From NCBI GenBank assembly GCA_002633005.1, contig NMRA01000260.1:77529-141528 (forward strand): 64,000 nt of DNA, read 5' to 3'. The translations under genes were made by a program, and so were the position numbers. This DNA comes from Phoronis australis (taxonomy: Eukaryota; Phoronida; Phoronidae). Each line of letters begins with the position of its first letter. Position 1 is the stretch's first letter. The notes below the pieces were generated by a model. The model had not been told where the DNA came from, searched no databases, and saw only the letters and a program-made list of their open reading frames with translations. This document shows positions 12,501-23,545 of the stretch, piece by piece.

Positions 12501-15500
12501 CTCATGAGGTTGTTCAAGGTTGTAAAAGCAACCCATTCTCAATGTTATATTTTTGGGTTGGAAAAATATGATTTTTGAAGAAAATGCATCACAACATTAA
12601 AGGGGGAAACTATTATTTTTGGTGTGACCTTTAGTAAAAGTACAGATCCATGATTACTTTTGGAGACAAGTTTGTTTAAGTTAATTACTTTTCTATTGAT
12701 ATTAATGGAACAATAGAGAATTATCTAGACAGCCCAGCAGAAGGCCTGCATCGTGGTTGTGCATGTGCTGTCCCTCAGCAAACACGAGTGACCGGCATAA
12801 GGTGTGTTCAACAGCGAGATGGACATTGTATTTACTCAATAGAAGTGAATGCAAAAGGAAGGTGTGGGTCGTTTGCTGGTCCATTCACATCATTGTTCAG
12901 ACACACCAAGAGAATGAGTGTTAACACGTAAAATGTCTTTCAAAGATAACCAAGGGTCTGTATTTTTAATAAATGTATTATCAAAAACACGGTTGCATTC
13001 TTTGTCACTCCTAGCGTAGGTGGCAGACAGTTTTTGAATCGTGTGCCAAAACTACTGAAGCATTCTCTTAAATCATCAAATCACATACAAGAACCAGCAT
13101 ATAAAACTTACAATCAAAAAATCATTCGTATGAGCAGCACTGAGACTGAATGTCTTTGAGTCATGTGTTTCGTATAAATAATTCCATGGTCGTGCATCTG
13201 ATTATTGTTTGAAAAATTGATGTAGTGGCTCGTATGCATGATTTTTTGTCGGTACTCACAACTTTCGCATGTATGGTTCAAGCTGACGCAGTGGTTTTGG
13301 AGACAGTGTGTATGAATGCCTGGCTCCCCTCCCTTTGCCTTTTACCTTAAAACGTATAGATTTTTATTATCTACTCACAATAGTTTCAAATAATTTAGCA
13401 TTTTTGACATAAATCTTGACCTTGTAAGTAGCATGTTACTCCTGAAGCATAATGAGGTTATGTCATGGACAGTGTCCACTGTCTAGCTGTGCTCACGCCT
13501 TGTGTCTTATTGACTGGTACAGTTGAATGATGATGATAGTCTCAATTCGTTTGGAATGCTATTTTTATTCTTATTCTTCACGGTCATACTTGTCTGAGGC
13601 TCAGTTGCCAAGGCATCACTGTTGAAGTTATGAATATAGAACACTGTTGATTTGCCTATTGTTGTTTACAACGGATACCGCAATTTCCTTCAACACAGGG
13701 CCCCAGTGCTAGTGCCTATGTCACGTATCACAAGATGGAAGATGCCTTGCGTACCATTCAGGCAGTGAACAACGTCTACGTGGACGGGCGAACATTGAAA
13801 GCATCCCTGGGAACTACCAAATACTGTAGTCATTTCCTGAAGGGTACTCAGTGCATGAAATCGGTGAGTTAATGGGACCGGGTTCACAGTTGGGCAATTC
13901 AGTTACCCAGATTTGTAAAGCACTTACCATTTATGATTAGATATTTTGCCCAGTTTGTTTCAGATTGTCAACTTACATGCCGTAGACACCTTGCCATCTC
14001 TTGTGAATGTTAAGACAAACTACCGTGTGTTGTGTTCCAACTTTTGTACAGACACAGTTCATGCTTAAAGTAATATGACGGGTCATTCTAGCTACTCAGG
14101 TGTCGTGATGAGGAATTCTGCTTGAGCTCACCCGTTATGATGACGAAATTCCAAGTCATCTGTATGAGAAGAGTGTTACTTCTGTGCTAATTCCCTGTTG
14201 TGATAGCCAGCCTAATGAGACTACCCGCTCTCTCCCCCAGGACTGTATGTACCTACATGAACTAGGTGAACAGTGTGCCAGCTTCACCAAGGAGGAGATG
14301 CAACAAGGTCGGCACCAGGAATATGAACAGAAACTGCATGAGAACTTCCTGAACAGCCAAAATGTGGCCAATCATAGTGCTGGGTTGGCCACAACGACGA
14401 CTCCCAACAAGGTGTCGTCATCTCAGTCACAGCCAGTCGCAACAAATAGGTATTGGTGGAGGACCTTAGCCTCAGCTTTCAACGTTAAAGACTTTCAATG
14501 GGATTTCGTATCCAATTTTATACGCAGTTGATTCATTATATTTTTGCAAAATTTGATTGGTCAGTTAAAATTGTTTGACATCACTCGGAGCAGTCAATCA
14601 CGTAGAGAGTTATTGAACGGTAAATGATGAATGCTATAACTTTTTTATTTTATTTGTTAACTTCATTTATAAGTAACAGTTTCTCTCATGGTACAGTCTC
14701 ACTAAGAAGTGCCAAGAATGCTTCTTTTCATTTGTCAATTGTTTCTAACATTTTTGTGAGTGCCCACAATCTTTCAAAATGTCTTATTCATGGAAACGCA
14801 TGAATTTGGTGCTACATATATTTTGTGGTCAAAATAAGCAAATAAAACTCCATTTGTCCATGATGTCCTAAATAGAGACGGAAAGTGACTGCATCACATC
14901 CATAGTGACTACTCCAAGTTGGAGTCAAACAACGCAGAGTGGCCTATTCACTTGCACTGACACATTTGTTCAAATTTCAGCAAAATTAAAATCTGAAGCA
15001 AATGCTACAGCATCCATAAGTCATGGAAGTTAGCGTATTAGCCGCTGGTTGGTGATTTTGTAGTTAAAACTTTTAACCCAACATAATTTCCTGTACAAAA
15101 GTTGCAAGAGTGAGGGCCATGCTTATGGTGTAACATCCTGGACTACCCCAGTACGGTGACATCGCAGTCTCAGTCGTGATTGGTGAGATTTTACTGCATT
15201 AACTATCCTGTAGCAAGTGACAAATAAACGTTTTGATCTTAGGAAAAAGACATCATCACCTACAGAAGACAGTCAACAGCAGCAACTGCAACAGCAAAAT
15301 TCTCCGCCAACAACCAATCATTTACAACACAGCTCCAACAAAGAGGCGTGGCCGTCACTACAGTCAAAACCAGATAAGATCACCAATGGAACAAAACACT
15401 CCTCTTCCACACCTCCCCCCACAGCAAAGTCAGAGACGCTACATAATCGAGCACCTGGAAATCATAGAGGGAATGCTCACATGAACAATGGGCCTCAAAG

Positions 15501-18500
15501 GTGGGTGAACGGATGATGTTTGGAGTACACAACATCTCGTTTGAAATATTTGTTATTGAACACCGTAGAGTTCCTGCAATAATTTGTGCATTAGAATGTT
15601 ATTGAAATTCCAAGTAACATTGATAAATATGTATTCTTTAGGCTTAATGAACATAGCGTATTTTAAATCTTATTCCATGCCTAATGCTCAGACTTGTGCT
15701 TTCTTAATGGTTTCCGCCTGCCATTCTGCTTTGTCTGTTGTCCATTCTTGCCCTAGTTGTATACAAATGTATCCCTCCAACATAAAGTAAACCTTTTTGT
15801 ATGTGTATATCATGCCACCAAGCATTTGTTGTGCCAAGGACGTTATGATGTGGTATTTCATAACAATTTGAATTGTATAATTATTTTATTGCAGTATACC
15901 TTCATCCAAAGCTGCTGCTCCAACAGAGCCTAAGACACAGCCAGTACAGTCACAGGCTGCTGTGCCACCAGTTATAGGGTCGAGTAGGAAACATCTATTC
16001 GGCGACCCTGTGAACGCTGACTCACTCTTTGGTAGTAGTGGCTTCCCTACCCACAGGAACCCCAATAAACCCAATGTGGTGCCAATGGTGCCGGCACCTC
16101 AGACAACAGGTAGGTCTTGTTTGTTCTGTTCAACGCGTTTTGTTGGTGTCCCAGTTCTGACGTATGCCTCTGTATCTGATTACGGTTTGAATTACTGTCA
16201 TGTAATAAGGAGGGCTGACGTTGATTTGGAATTGCCACTTAGGAATACTGCTATGCCCCTAGTGGAATTTTTTTTCCTATTGGAAGTTTATTTTTTTGCG
16301 CAAGGGTCAGTATCTGAATGATCGAATTCGATGAAGGTTTGTCTTAAAACTTGACAGAAATGTTTTTAGTAAAGGTAGGATAGCTAATGTTGATTTTTAG
16401 ACAAATCCAACAACTGTCATGCCCCCATGTCATTTTTTTTACTTCCTGCCTCATTCTCCACCATGTTCTTTAACTGAACATCATGGAATTTGGTCCGTGT
16501 TTTCATTTTAATGAGAGCACTGTTTATGTTGACTTTTGGACATGTCCGGCTACTGCTGTGCCACCTTCTGGCAGCTTTACCGGTCTGCATCTGTGTCCGT
16601 AACTACCAAGTCTCTTGGTGGAACTGCATGAGCTTTGGTAGGTGTGTTTCTATTAGAAGACATTGCCTGCCCCTTTTTTCATGTCCCCGGCTTGTTCTGC
16701 AACCTTTGTGGCAATTTTAGTATTTCAGGAACCATTGTTGGCATACATATTTCTATTTGCCAAATGGTATGAAGAGTTGTTACGAAATTTGGCAAAGGTG
16801 TTTCTATTGATGGATTGGCTGATGTTGCTTTTTGGACACTTTTGATTACTGCTGCTCCCTCTAGTGGCAGTTCTATTTTTTGTTTTTGCTTTAATATTTT
16901 TGATCAAGGATTTTCATGAAATTTGGCGGTTAAGGTTTTATCTCAGAGTGAGCATCAGTTTTGGACAGATCTGACTTGACGCGTTGCTCTTTTGTAATTA
17001 TGACAGTGTCTCTTGGTGATTTGCTCCGTGGTTAGAGGGTCAATCAGTTTACTAGGAATTTGTGCAAGTGCAATAAGCAAGTAAATGAACAGTGTTATTG
17101 TGGCCTCCCTCAGTTTTTGTGTACTAGGTGGGCTGCTGGCAAACTATTTTTACTGTGAAATTGAACATGCTGTACTTTCATTCTTCTTTTTGAAATGTAC
17201 ACACAGAGCACCTATATTCAATGCATTTTACCCACGCTTGTAGAACTCTCGCTGCCGAGTACAGAAATCCCCGACACAATGCCTGTCTCCAGCTCCACAG
17301 ACTGGCAAGCTGCCTTTGGCTTCGGCTCATCAGCTCAAACCACCACTAGTAATGATGACGATCTTGGTGAGTTATCTGGATCCTGTCCGAAATTGTAGTC
17401 TTTAATGCCACTGTCTTTTGGAATCAACAAAGAAAAAAAGAAAATGAAAAGCGGATACTTTCTCAAGTTAAGTTTCTGCATAAAATTTATTTCGGAGCCG
17501 TGAATTTATGGCAACAAACTTACTTTATTTCATTTTTGGAGAACTAGACTAACTTACTCTAAGTTTGAATGTGGCATGACACCTAATTGTTTTTTCCATG
17601 CTTGTTGTGTTCCTTCATACATCCTGCGCCTGATTACCGGGATGTCACGTTTGCTCCCTACAGGCTTTGATCCATGGGACGAGTCTTCCAAGGCGCTGGC
17701 TGACCTTATAGAAAAAGAGACGCTAATCAATCCCTTCAGCTATCCACCACAGAGACATCCGCCTGGCTTTCAACTACCCCCCATGCCAACATTCAATCCC
17801 AGTCAACTAAAAACAGGTAGGATGACCAGTCTTGTTTCTGTTGTACAGTGCTTCAACTGAATTGAAAAGGTGAATGACTAGTTTAGACTTTTTGTCAACT
17901 TTATTTGGAATTTTTTCTCTAGATATGAACTGTGGATTTTGCCAGTGTGATCATAATTTTCGCACATTTTATGTTTTGCAATTAGTCATGATCATTAAAT
18001 CAAATCTTGTAGATTCAAGAAGTTATCTTTGGTTAGTAATTCAAAAAAAAATGCCACGTTATTTGTGAGAAGTGTCTTATGTTTGATAGTTAAAAAATGA
18101 AGTGGAACCATGTCTAGTAAGTTGTATTTTTGGTGTGCCTTAGTGGTGTATGTTGTCTGGAAATGCTTTGCGGAAACTGCAAATGTATAAAATAAATACC
18201 TGAGTTAATAAAATTCCCATTTTTTTGCAAATTGTTTGCTTTGTACATTACTGACATGGCCAGAAACTTTCACTGTCCGTGGCTTGTTTCTGCAACTGTT
18301 CCTATCTACATTCCTCAGAACCGGTCGGCACCAGCAAGATGCTGGGTCTCATGCAATACACTCAGGCAGGTGACATGCCACAAGCAGCACCACCCAATGG
18401 CTCCTTTCGCGACCTCCTGTCATCCTCCACAGCAGTGCCGAGGTCATCCCCCAGCCTCTCGGGGGCGCCGGCGGTGCAGAGTGACTCGTTCAATATGAAG

Positions 18501-21500
18501 GACTGGCAGGACGGACTGAAAGCCCTCCTGCCAAACATTAACATCAGTTTCGGTGCTGCACCAACCCCTTCTCAACCCCTTCACCAGCATGGCACTCACA
18601 ACGGTAAGGAAATTTACGTGGTCAAAGCCTGACTGTGCATTGTTCCCAAGCCAGCTAAAGTGCTGTGATAATCACAAAACTGACTTTCATTGATCTTTCA
18701 AAAATTGCTTTCACTGCAAACCAGTATTATGCAGTTTATGATGACCTATGTCTCGTTCTCTAGATGGTGAAAGTATGGTTGGGTGTCAAATCAAATATTA
18801 TTTGTCATCACAAACAACGTGGAATTTTCAGTTAAATTCCTAGTCTGCTAACCATTTTATCGACGGAACATTTCATAAAACTTAGTGCAATGAAGTGAAT
18901 GCTGATCAATGTCACATGTTCTTTAGATTCTGCATAAAATTGAGACACACCTCTTACCCTTAGGATTTATTGTTAACTTTTTCATTAGTTTAATTACCTA
19001 GTGAAAGTGCTTTATTTTTCATGTTATAAATATAGGTTATACGACGTACCTGTTTCTATCAGTGGTTATACATCGAGATTCGTGATATGCAAAAGTATTT
19101 GAACGAGGGCGAAGCCAGAGTTCAAATACTTTTGCATATCATGAATGAAGGTATAATTGTAATCATGTTTATACTAATTGTAGTGTATTGTGTGCTCAGG
19201 TTGGTTACTTTACTACAAACAATGGAAACTTGAACAAATGTTTAATGGTATCTTCACAGTACTACGCTAGTTCTAGACTAAATTTTGCTTCATCTTTGCT
19301 TTTTGTGGAAAATTTTGACAAAATAGGATTTCACTTGTGGTTTGGACTGAATAAGAGAAGAATTATTACAGTGGAGCCAACTTAAATTGATACCGAACAA
19401 TAGAATATTTTGGTTATTGTCATGAAATGTTAAACAACTACTAAATTATCTACCAGTAAACCCATGCACAATAACCTGCATAATATCATGATTTATCGTC
19501 ACATATTGTCAATTAAAAATCAACGTAACTGGTTAGCATGCGTCTAAAGGCCAACTTAACTAATTTTCAGTTCATTTGCTTGATCGTAATTTGGCGCTGG
19601 GGGCAAAAGTCAGTCGTTTCCTTATTTAGCTGTATTACTCTCAGACTTTCCACTCGACAGTCAGCTTTTAAAAGTGGTTACAGTCACCGCAAAATCGAAA
19701 TCTGGTTAATGGAATATCTCTCTTATTAACATAATTCCTGTCGAAAGCAAGCATAAACTGATGATTGTTGGTTTTTACAGGTTGGTCTAACAGCAATACC
19801 CCTGACTGGTTGGCTCAAGATCCAGCTATAGTCACATCTGGTAATATTACAGATGGTGAGTGGATAAGAGGCAGGCTCTTGATCCATTTAGTGGTTATCG
19901 TTTTCATTCTTTGCTACATTTGGGTGTTTCATTTAAGGAAAGTAGGAACTATGTCTATTTGGATTAACACTCACATTCACTTAAATGCCCGCACTCAAGT
20001 TTTAAATGGGAAAGCAACTGTTTTTCATATTTTAAATTTCTGATAATCTTAGCAAGGCATTTTGTAGCATTAATTGCCTTTCTTCTGACGTGGTTTACTA
20101 ATTTTTCATGGAATAATTGAGAATGATACAAATGGCAAAAGCCCTGCAATTGGGTTCTGCGTTCACTTCCACGCAATGTCCAAGTCTCTGTTGAACACAG
20201 TCTATGTTGGTCATTCTAGTTTGCTCAGTGGAAGTACATGCCAAACCAAGATGAAGGCCTTTTGCGAAACCATTTACGCCACGTTTTCTAGTTACGTAGA
20301 AAGTAAAGACATGTCGGGGGATAGAAATTAACATGAAAAATTATCTTTTCAAGATATAAAATAGGTTTTGGAATTTTGACAAAGCAAGCATCAAAAACGG
20401 CTGCTTTCCCCTCTGAAATATCTCACCATGTTTTATTGCATCGTCACCCCTTAATTTTTTACTTCATTTATTTAGACAGCCTGGTCATTTATTTAGACAT
20501 CCTGGTCATTAATTTGAGTAAGTGTTTTAAAATAGGACCTCTTATATTGTAAGAGTTATAACAGTACCATGAAAGTTCAAATTAAAAGTTGATGGAGCTT
20601 ACTAAAAAAGACTTTAGGATGACAGTTACGAGAAGAATGATACTGGGTCTAAATTGGAAGAGAACACTTTGAAACTCATGCTTCAAAACTTGTTGAATTT
20701 ATGGCTCGAAGAGGTTTTGTCAATTTGTTTATTTGGATTGTGGTTGCTGAAAGTGATTTGAGCTTTGAGTGCTACCTAATGCAGTCGAAGGAAACGGTAG
20801 TTGTCGAACTGTCGAGAGTGACTGAGAACGAAAACGGTGCAATGCTAAAATGTAAAGATGAAAGATAGGGATTTCCTATAATGGTGCAACGAATCTTACT
20901 CTGTTTTGAGAATATGAGCCTGGAGTGTTCACCTCAAGTTGATTTCATGCTGGCTTGATCTTAATTCCATCTGTCTGTTTCCAAGGTAACTCGCAGCGCT
21001 CCGAGAGTCCGCCTCACTGGATGCGATCTCTACAACAGCTGACAGAAAATGATTCATCTACCACATTATCTTCAACAACCAATCACAGGCTACCCTTTGT
21101 TCAGCAGTTTCAGTTCCGTGGTGCTGGCTGGCCCACGCAGTCTCAGACACCACCCCCAGGCTTCAGTGCACCACTGAGGCCAGGGCCACAAACTACAGAA
21201 CCACAGATTGCTCAAGGTTTGTCCTTCATTTTTTGTTTGTTCGCACTCTACAGGTCGCACTTTTCATCCAATTCGCATGAAATTTGCGCACAACCTCTGT
21301 CTCCTTAAGAGCTGGAAGCTTATTGTTTTTGGTAATGATCGGATTCAAGATGGCGGATGTGGTGGCCATTTTGTTTTTGAATTCAGATTCAAATGCTCGT
21401 AGAGGCCGCAGTTTTTTTATGTACATGGCTGAATGATTATTGCACCAGGCGTGTTCTACAGATGTGCCAGAAATCCTTTACTTTCGATCAAAAATGGCGA

Positions 21501-22511
21501 AAATATCGGCTATTGCGCATGGACACCTCAATTTCGAGACGAAAACGTTTTGTCCTGTAGAGGTCGCATTGTAGGTCCAATTGCTTTTTAATTTTCCATG
21601 TGTTAGCTTCCTGTAGTTACCTGTTATCGAGTGGTGCTTAACTGGAAGTTGCTTTCACGATGGCGGATATGGCGGGTTTTCATCCGAATGACCTCTAACA
21701 ATATTTTCTCATACTTAACGTTTTTGATTTATTTGACTTTCAAAAAAATGCAAAATTTAAAATTTCCAAGAAGTTAATAGAATTTTGCAAAACTACTTTG
21801 CTAGATAAAGATTTGAACGGGCTTTCGGACGATGTTTTCAATTTTTCACTAGGACATCTACTTTTCGAATTATTCAAGATTTTCTGTTTATGCTGTTCCT
21901 TTGTTGACGGATTTTGTTGCACTTTTGTTGGTTTACCTTCTATCAAACAAGGCTATAGCCTATTTCATACTAATTTCTGACATCTTTGTTCGTCTTATGA
22001 ATATTATCATTATGTTCATCATCACCATCGTTGTCATCATCATCTCCATTGAAGTCTTTTCAGTTATTCGCCAAGTGTCACTCTTCTGAGCACTTTCATG
22101 TTGTGGTCTTATTGTGCTTAATCCCAGGAATGTGAAACAATGTCTTCCCATTCTTATATGAGGTGTTGTTTTATGTTCAGTGACTAAAGCAAGGAACTTT
22201 TAATGGACAAATTTGGCTCATATTTTCCTGAAATTCCTGAAATAAGGATTTCATGGCCGCAGTGCTTTTGTGCAAGCACTTAACACTTCAAAAGCCAGTA
22301 ACCTGGGTTTTAAATTTTTGAGAGGAGAATGGGAGGTTTATCGTTTTCATCATTCAAATACAAGGGTATCTCTGGCTTTGGACTTCCATGTGTTTGCTCT
22401 CCAGCATTTGTATATGGTGTGGCTGTGACTCTGACTGTGACTGTCCTTATTGCTATGCCCTGGATGACACTGGCCTAACTTACACAATGCCTCTTTTCAG
22501 GTCTAAAATAG
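6539..22511 (+). CDS. CNOT4: CCR4-NOT transcription complex subunit 4 (E3 ubiquitin ligase), whole gene model
   Basis: CNOT4 (yeast Not4) is the RING-type E3 ubiquitin ligase associated with the CCR4-NOT deadenylase complex, acting in mRNA decay and ribosome-associated quality control. Exons: 6539-6565, 8357-8425, 8976-9088, 11709-11798, 12133-12280, 13699-13863, 14241-14449, 15243-15500, 15895-16109, 17244-17366, 17664-17816, 18319-18603, 19781-19855, 20986-21216 and tentatively 22501-22511. All junctions keep frame and use GT-AG sites. The product is about 723 residues: C4C4 RING (Cys10,13,27,29,34,37,49,52), a charged helix at about 70-100, an RRM at about 105-185, a C3H1 finger (Cys192, Cys201, Cys206, His210), then a long low-complexity tail with conserved islands (SSSTDWQAAFGFGSS, FDP, KALADLIEKE, WQDGLKALLPNI, PHWMRSLQQLTE). 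The order and motifs match animal CNOT4. Only the last exon is doubtful. Confidence 0.95.
8357..8425 (+). CDS. CNOT4: CNOT4 coding exon 2 (first half of RING)
   Basis: Acceptor TTTGTTTCAG, donor CAG|GTTGGT, 23 codons, phase 0-0. It encodes CPLCMEQLEMDDLNFFPCTC followed by GYQ, supplying four of the eight zinc-binding cysteines of the C4C4 RING. Confidence 0.95.
8976..9088 (+). CDS. CNOT4: CNOT4 coding exon 3 (second half of RING)
   Basis: Acceptor TTCGTAG, donor GATGA|GTAAGT. It encodes ICRFCWHRIRTDENGLCPAC and then RKQYSEDPAEFKPL, with the remaining four RING cysteines. The segment is almost residue-for-residue that of vertebrate CNOT4. It leaves a two-base split codon completed by the next exon. 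Confidence 0.95.
10441..10853. mobile_element. MITE with TTAA-flanked inverted ends in CNOT4 intron 3
   Basis: The left end reads TTAAAGGCTATCTTCAACGG. The right end, reverse complemented, reads TTAAAGTCCAACTTCAACGG. The ends match over about 20 bases with four mismatches, and both abut TTAA, the target of piggyBac-type elements. The interior (about 400 bases) has no ORF. Other sequences starting TTAAAGG(A/G) occur at 23215, 30656 and 63662 and may belong to related families. Confidence 0.5.
11709..11798 (+). CDS. CNOT4: CNOT4 coding exon 4 (charged linker helix)
   Basis: Acceptor TTTGTTTCAG, donor GTCAG|GTAACA. It encodes LQRIKKERKQKDLQRKQKAA and then ENRKHLANV. This is the Lys/Arg-rich, probably coiled-coil linker between RING and RRM. 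Both flanking codons are split (Glu and Arg). Confidence 0.93.
12133..12280 (+). CDS. CNOT4: CNOT4 coding exon 5 (RRM, first half)
   Basis: Acceptor TTTTCATTGTAG, donor CAG|GTAAGT. It encodes VVQKNLVFVVGLSTRLADPE with the RNP2-like LVFVVGL, then EYFGKFGKIHKVVI and NQSTSYAGSQ. This is the start of the RRM that contacts RNA. Confidence 0.95.
13699..13863 (+). CDS. CNOT4: CNOT4 coding exon 6 (RRM end, C3H1 start)
   Basis: Acceptor CTTCAACACAG, donor TCG|GTGAGT, 55 codons, phase 0-0. It carries the RNP1-like ASAYVTY, then DALRTIQAVNNVYVDGRTLK, and the first two cysteines (192 and 201) of the C3H1 finger. Confidence 0.95.
14241..14449 (+). CDS. CNOT4: CNOT4 coding exon 7 (C3H1 end and linker)
   Basis: Acceptor CTCTCCCCCAG, donor AATAG|GTATTG. 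It encodes DCMYLHELGEQCASFTKEEM, completing the finger as C-x8-C-x4-C-x3-H, then QQGRHQEYEQKL and a Ser/Thr-rich stretch. The C3H1 finger is therefore split between exons 6 and 7. Reading through the donor stays open to 14531, so a retained-intron isoform is formally possible. Confidence 0.94.
15243..15500 (+). CDS. CNOT4: CNOT4 coding exon 8 (Gln/Ser/Pro-rich)
   Basis: Acceptor TTTGATCTTAG, donor CAAAG|GTGGGT, 85 codons plus split ends that match exons 7 and 9. The sequence is low-complexity (SQQQQLQQQNSPPTTN, SSSTPPPTAKSE). Little is conserved, but the frame and junctions are consistent. Confidence 0.85.
15895..16109 (+). CDS. CNOT4: CNOT4 coding exon 9
   Basis: Acceptor TTATTTTATTGCAG, donor ACAG|GTAGGT. 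It encodes a Pro/Ala/Gln-rich part, then DSLFGSSGFPTHRNPNKP, resembling the SLF/FRHPNP region of vertebrate CNOT4. Confidence 0.87.
17244..17366 (+). CDS. CNOT4: CNOT4 coding exon 10
   Basis: Acceptor CACGCTTGTAG, donor CTTG|GTGAGT. It encodes the highly conserved MPVSSSTDWQAAFGFGSS followed by an acidic NDDDL. The vertebrate protein has nearly the same string, which makes this exon secure. Confidence 0.95.
17664..17816 (+). CDS. CNOT4: CNOT4 coding exon 11
   Basis: Acceptor TTTGCTCCCTACAG, donor ACAG|GTAGGA. It encodes FDPWDESSKALADLIEKETL (vertebrate FDPFDVTRKALADLIEKE), then a Pro-rich stretch ending QLPPMPTFNPSQLKT. Confidence 0.94.
18319..18603 (+). CDS. CNOT4: CNOT4 coding exon 12
   Basis: Acceptor ACATTCCTCAG, donor ACG|GTAAGG. 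It encodes a Ser/Pro-rich stretch and the conserved DWQDGLKALLPNINISFG motif found in longer animal CNOT4 isoforms. CpG content and codon use differ from the AT-rich introns on either side. Confidence 0.92.
19078..19146. repeat. Long perfect hairpin in CNOT4 intron 12
   Basis: Arms 19078-19104 and 19120-19146 (27 bases, one mismatch) flank the 15-base loop GAGGGCGAAGCCAGA. The arms contain GATATGCAAAAGTATTTGAA. It has the look of a short fold-back MITE. No protein is encoded. Confidence 0.75.
19781..19855 (+). CDS. CNOT4: CNOT4 coding exon 13
   Basis: Acceptor GGTTTTTACAG, donor GATG|GTGAGT, phase 1-1, 75 bases. It encodes WSNSNTPDWLAQDPAIVTSG then NITD. Being symmetric and short, it could be skipped without frame change, so an alternative exon is possible. 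Confidence 0.8.
20986..21216 (+). CDS. CNOT4: CNOT4 coding exon 14
   Basis: Acceptor CTGTTTCCAAG, donor CAAG|GTTTGT, phase 1-1. It encodes SPPHWMRSLQQLTENDSS, a motif like the PHWLKSLQALTE of longer vertebrate isoforms, then a Pro-rich region with TPPPGFSAPLRPGP. If the donor is not used, the frame stays open to a stop at 21308. Confidence 0.88.
22501..22511 (+). CDS. CNOT4: CNOT4 tentative last coding exon
   Basis: The acceptor TGCCTCTTTTCAG ends at 22500. The next bases continue the split codon as Gly-Leu-Lys-stop, giving a C-terminus ...PQIAQGLK. It is the best acceptor seen downstream of exon 14 in the right phase, but there is no protein conservation to support it. The alternative is termination at 21308 by read-through of exon 14. 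Confidence 0.4.
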
Positions 22512-23418
22512 TCCGCCAACAAGAGCACCATGCAGAAGATTGTGACTGTTTCAACTATTATGTAATAACCATGACTGGCATGCAAGTGTCCTAAACATAT
22601 GCTAAGAGGATCACCTCTCAGAGACTGTCTTGTGGTGGGCAGTCTAATGGAAGTCAAGTCAGTCAACTTATTCTATGTGCGGGCATTATTCCTGGGTTAT
22701 ATTAGTAAACAGCAAATTTCAGTGGTCATCACATGTTCAGACTGTTTGTTTCTGTCTGGTTATGTGCGTTTAACAACAGTGTAAAGCTGTAATTAAACTG
22801 TATGTTTAACATGTAAAACCATGTGATGGTAATTTATTAACCTTCACTCATATTTACACATTGTGTAAAATGATATCTCTATTCTTCTTGGTTTCAATGA
22901 TTTACATTTTACAGGATATATTCAGATTTTGCGCCTGACGATTGAGAAAATTATTTTGCACTTTTGTGGGTTGATAAGGAATTGTTGGAAGGTTATTTGG
23001 TGAAGTCTGAATGAATTTCTACAGAAGGTTCAGAATTACTGTAGATCAGGGTGTGCGAGTAACAAAGTTTTGCAGGTCATACATGTCAAACACAGACAGT
23101 TGCTATTTGTAAGGTGCATTCATTTGGTAATTTATGACCTTTTGCCTGTAACGCATTTATCCTTTCAATCTTTTGCGACCCACTGATGTTGACTGAGTCG
23201 ACAGTTGATGTATTAAAGGGACATTACTAGGTTTTACATCAGAAACACACACTTTGTAATCATTGGGGGATGAGATAAGCTTCTTGAATTTACTTGCTTT
23301 GACCAGAGGCATAAAACCATAAATTCATTGTTTTTTGTGGATTTCATAACAAATTGCCAATTGCAAGGCCGATGACAGTACCATTGATATGGGCTTAAAA
23401 TGCTCTGCTATTTTGTGT

Positions 23419-23545
23419 GTGGGCTTTGGCTCAGTGGAAGAGCATTCAGCTTCTACTGCGGTGATTGTCAGTTTGATTCCATCTGCTGCAAATTTTATGT
23501 AAAATTACTTTTCTTGCTCAGAACATCGTGAAGCATTAGTGCCTC
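23419..23545 (+). mobile_element. tRNA-derived SINE, copy 1
   Basis: A tRNA-like head has an A box TGGCTCAGTGG (23427-23437) and a B-box-like AGTTTGATTCC (23470-23480). It is followed after about 20 bases by the tail AAATTACTTTTCTTGCTCAG (from 23502) and AACATCG. The copy at 52086-52200 has the same head plus tail, so this is a SINE and not a lone tRNA pseudogene. The 3' end is uncertain. It lies within the probable CNOT4 3' UTR. Confidence 0.65.
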
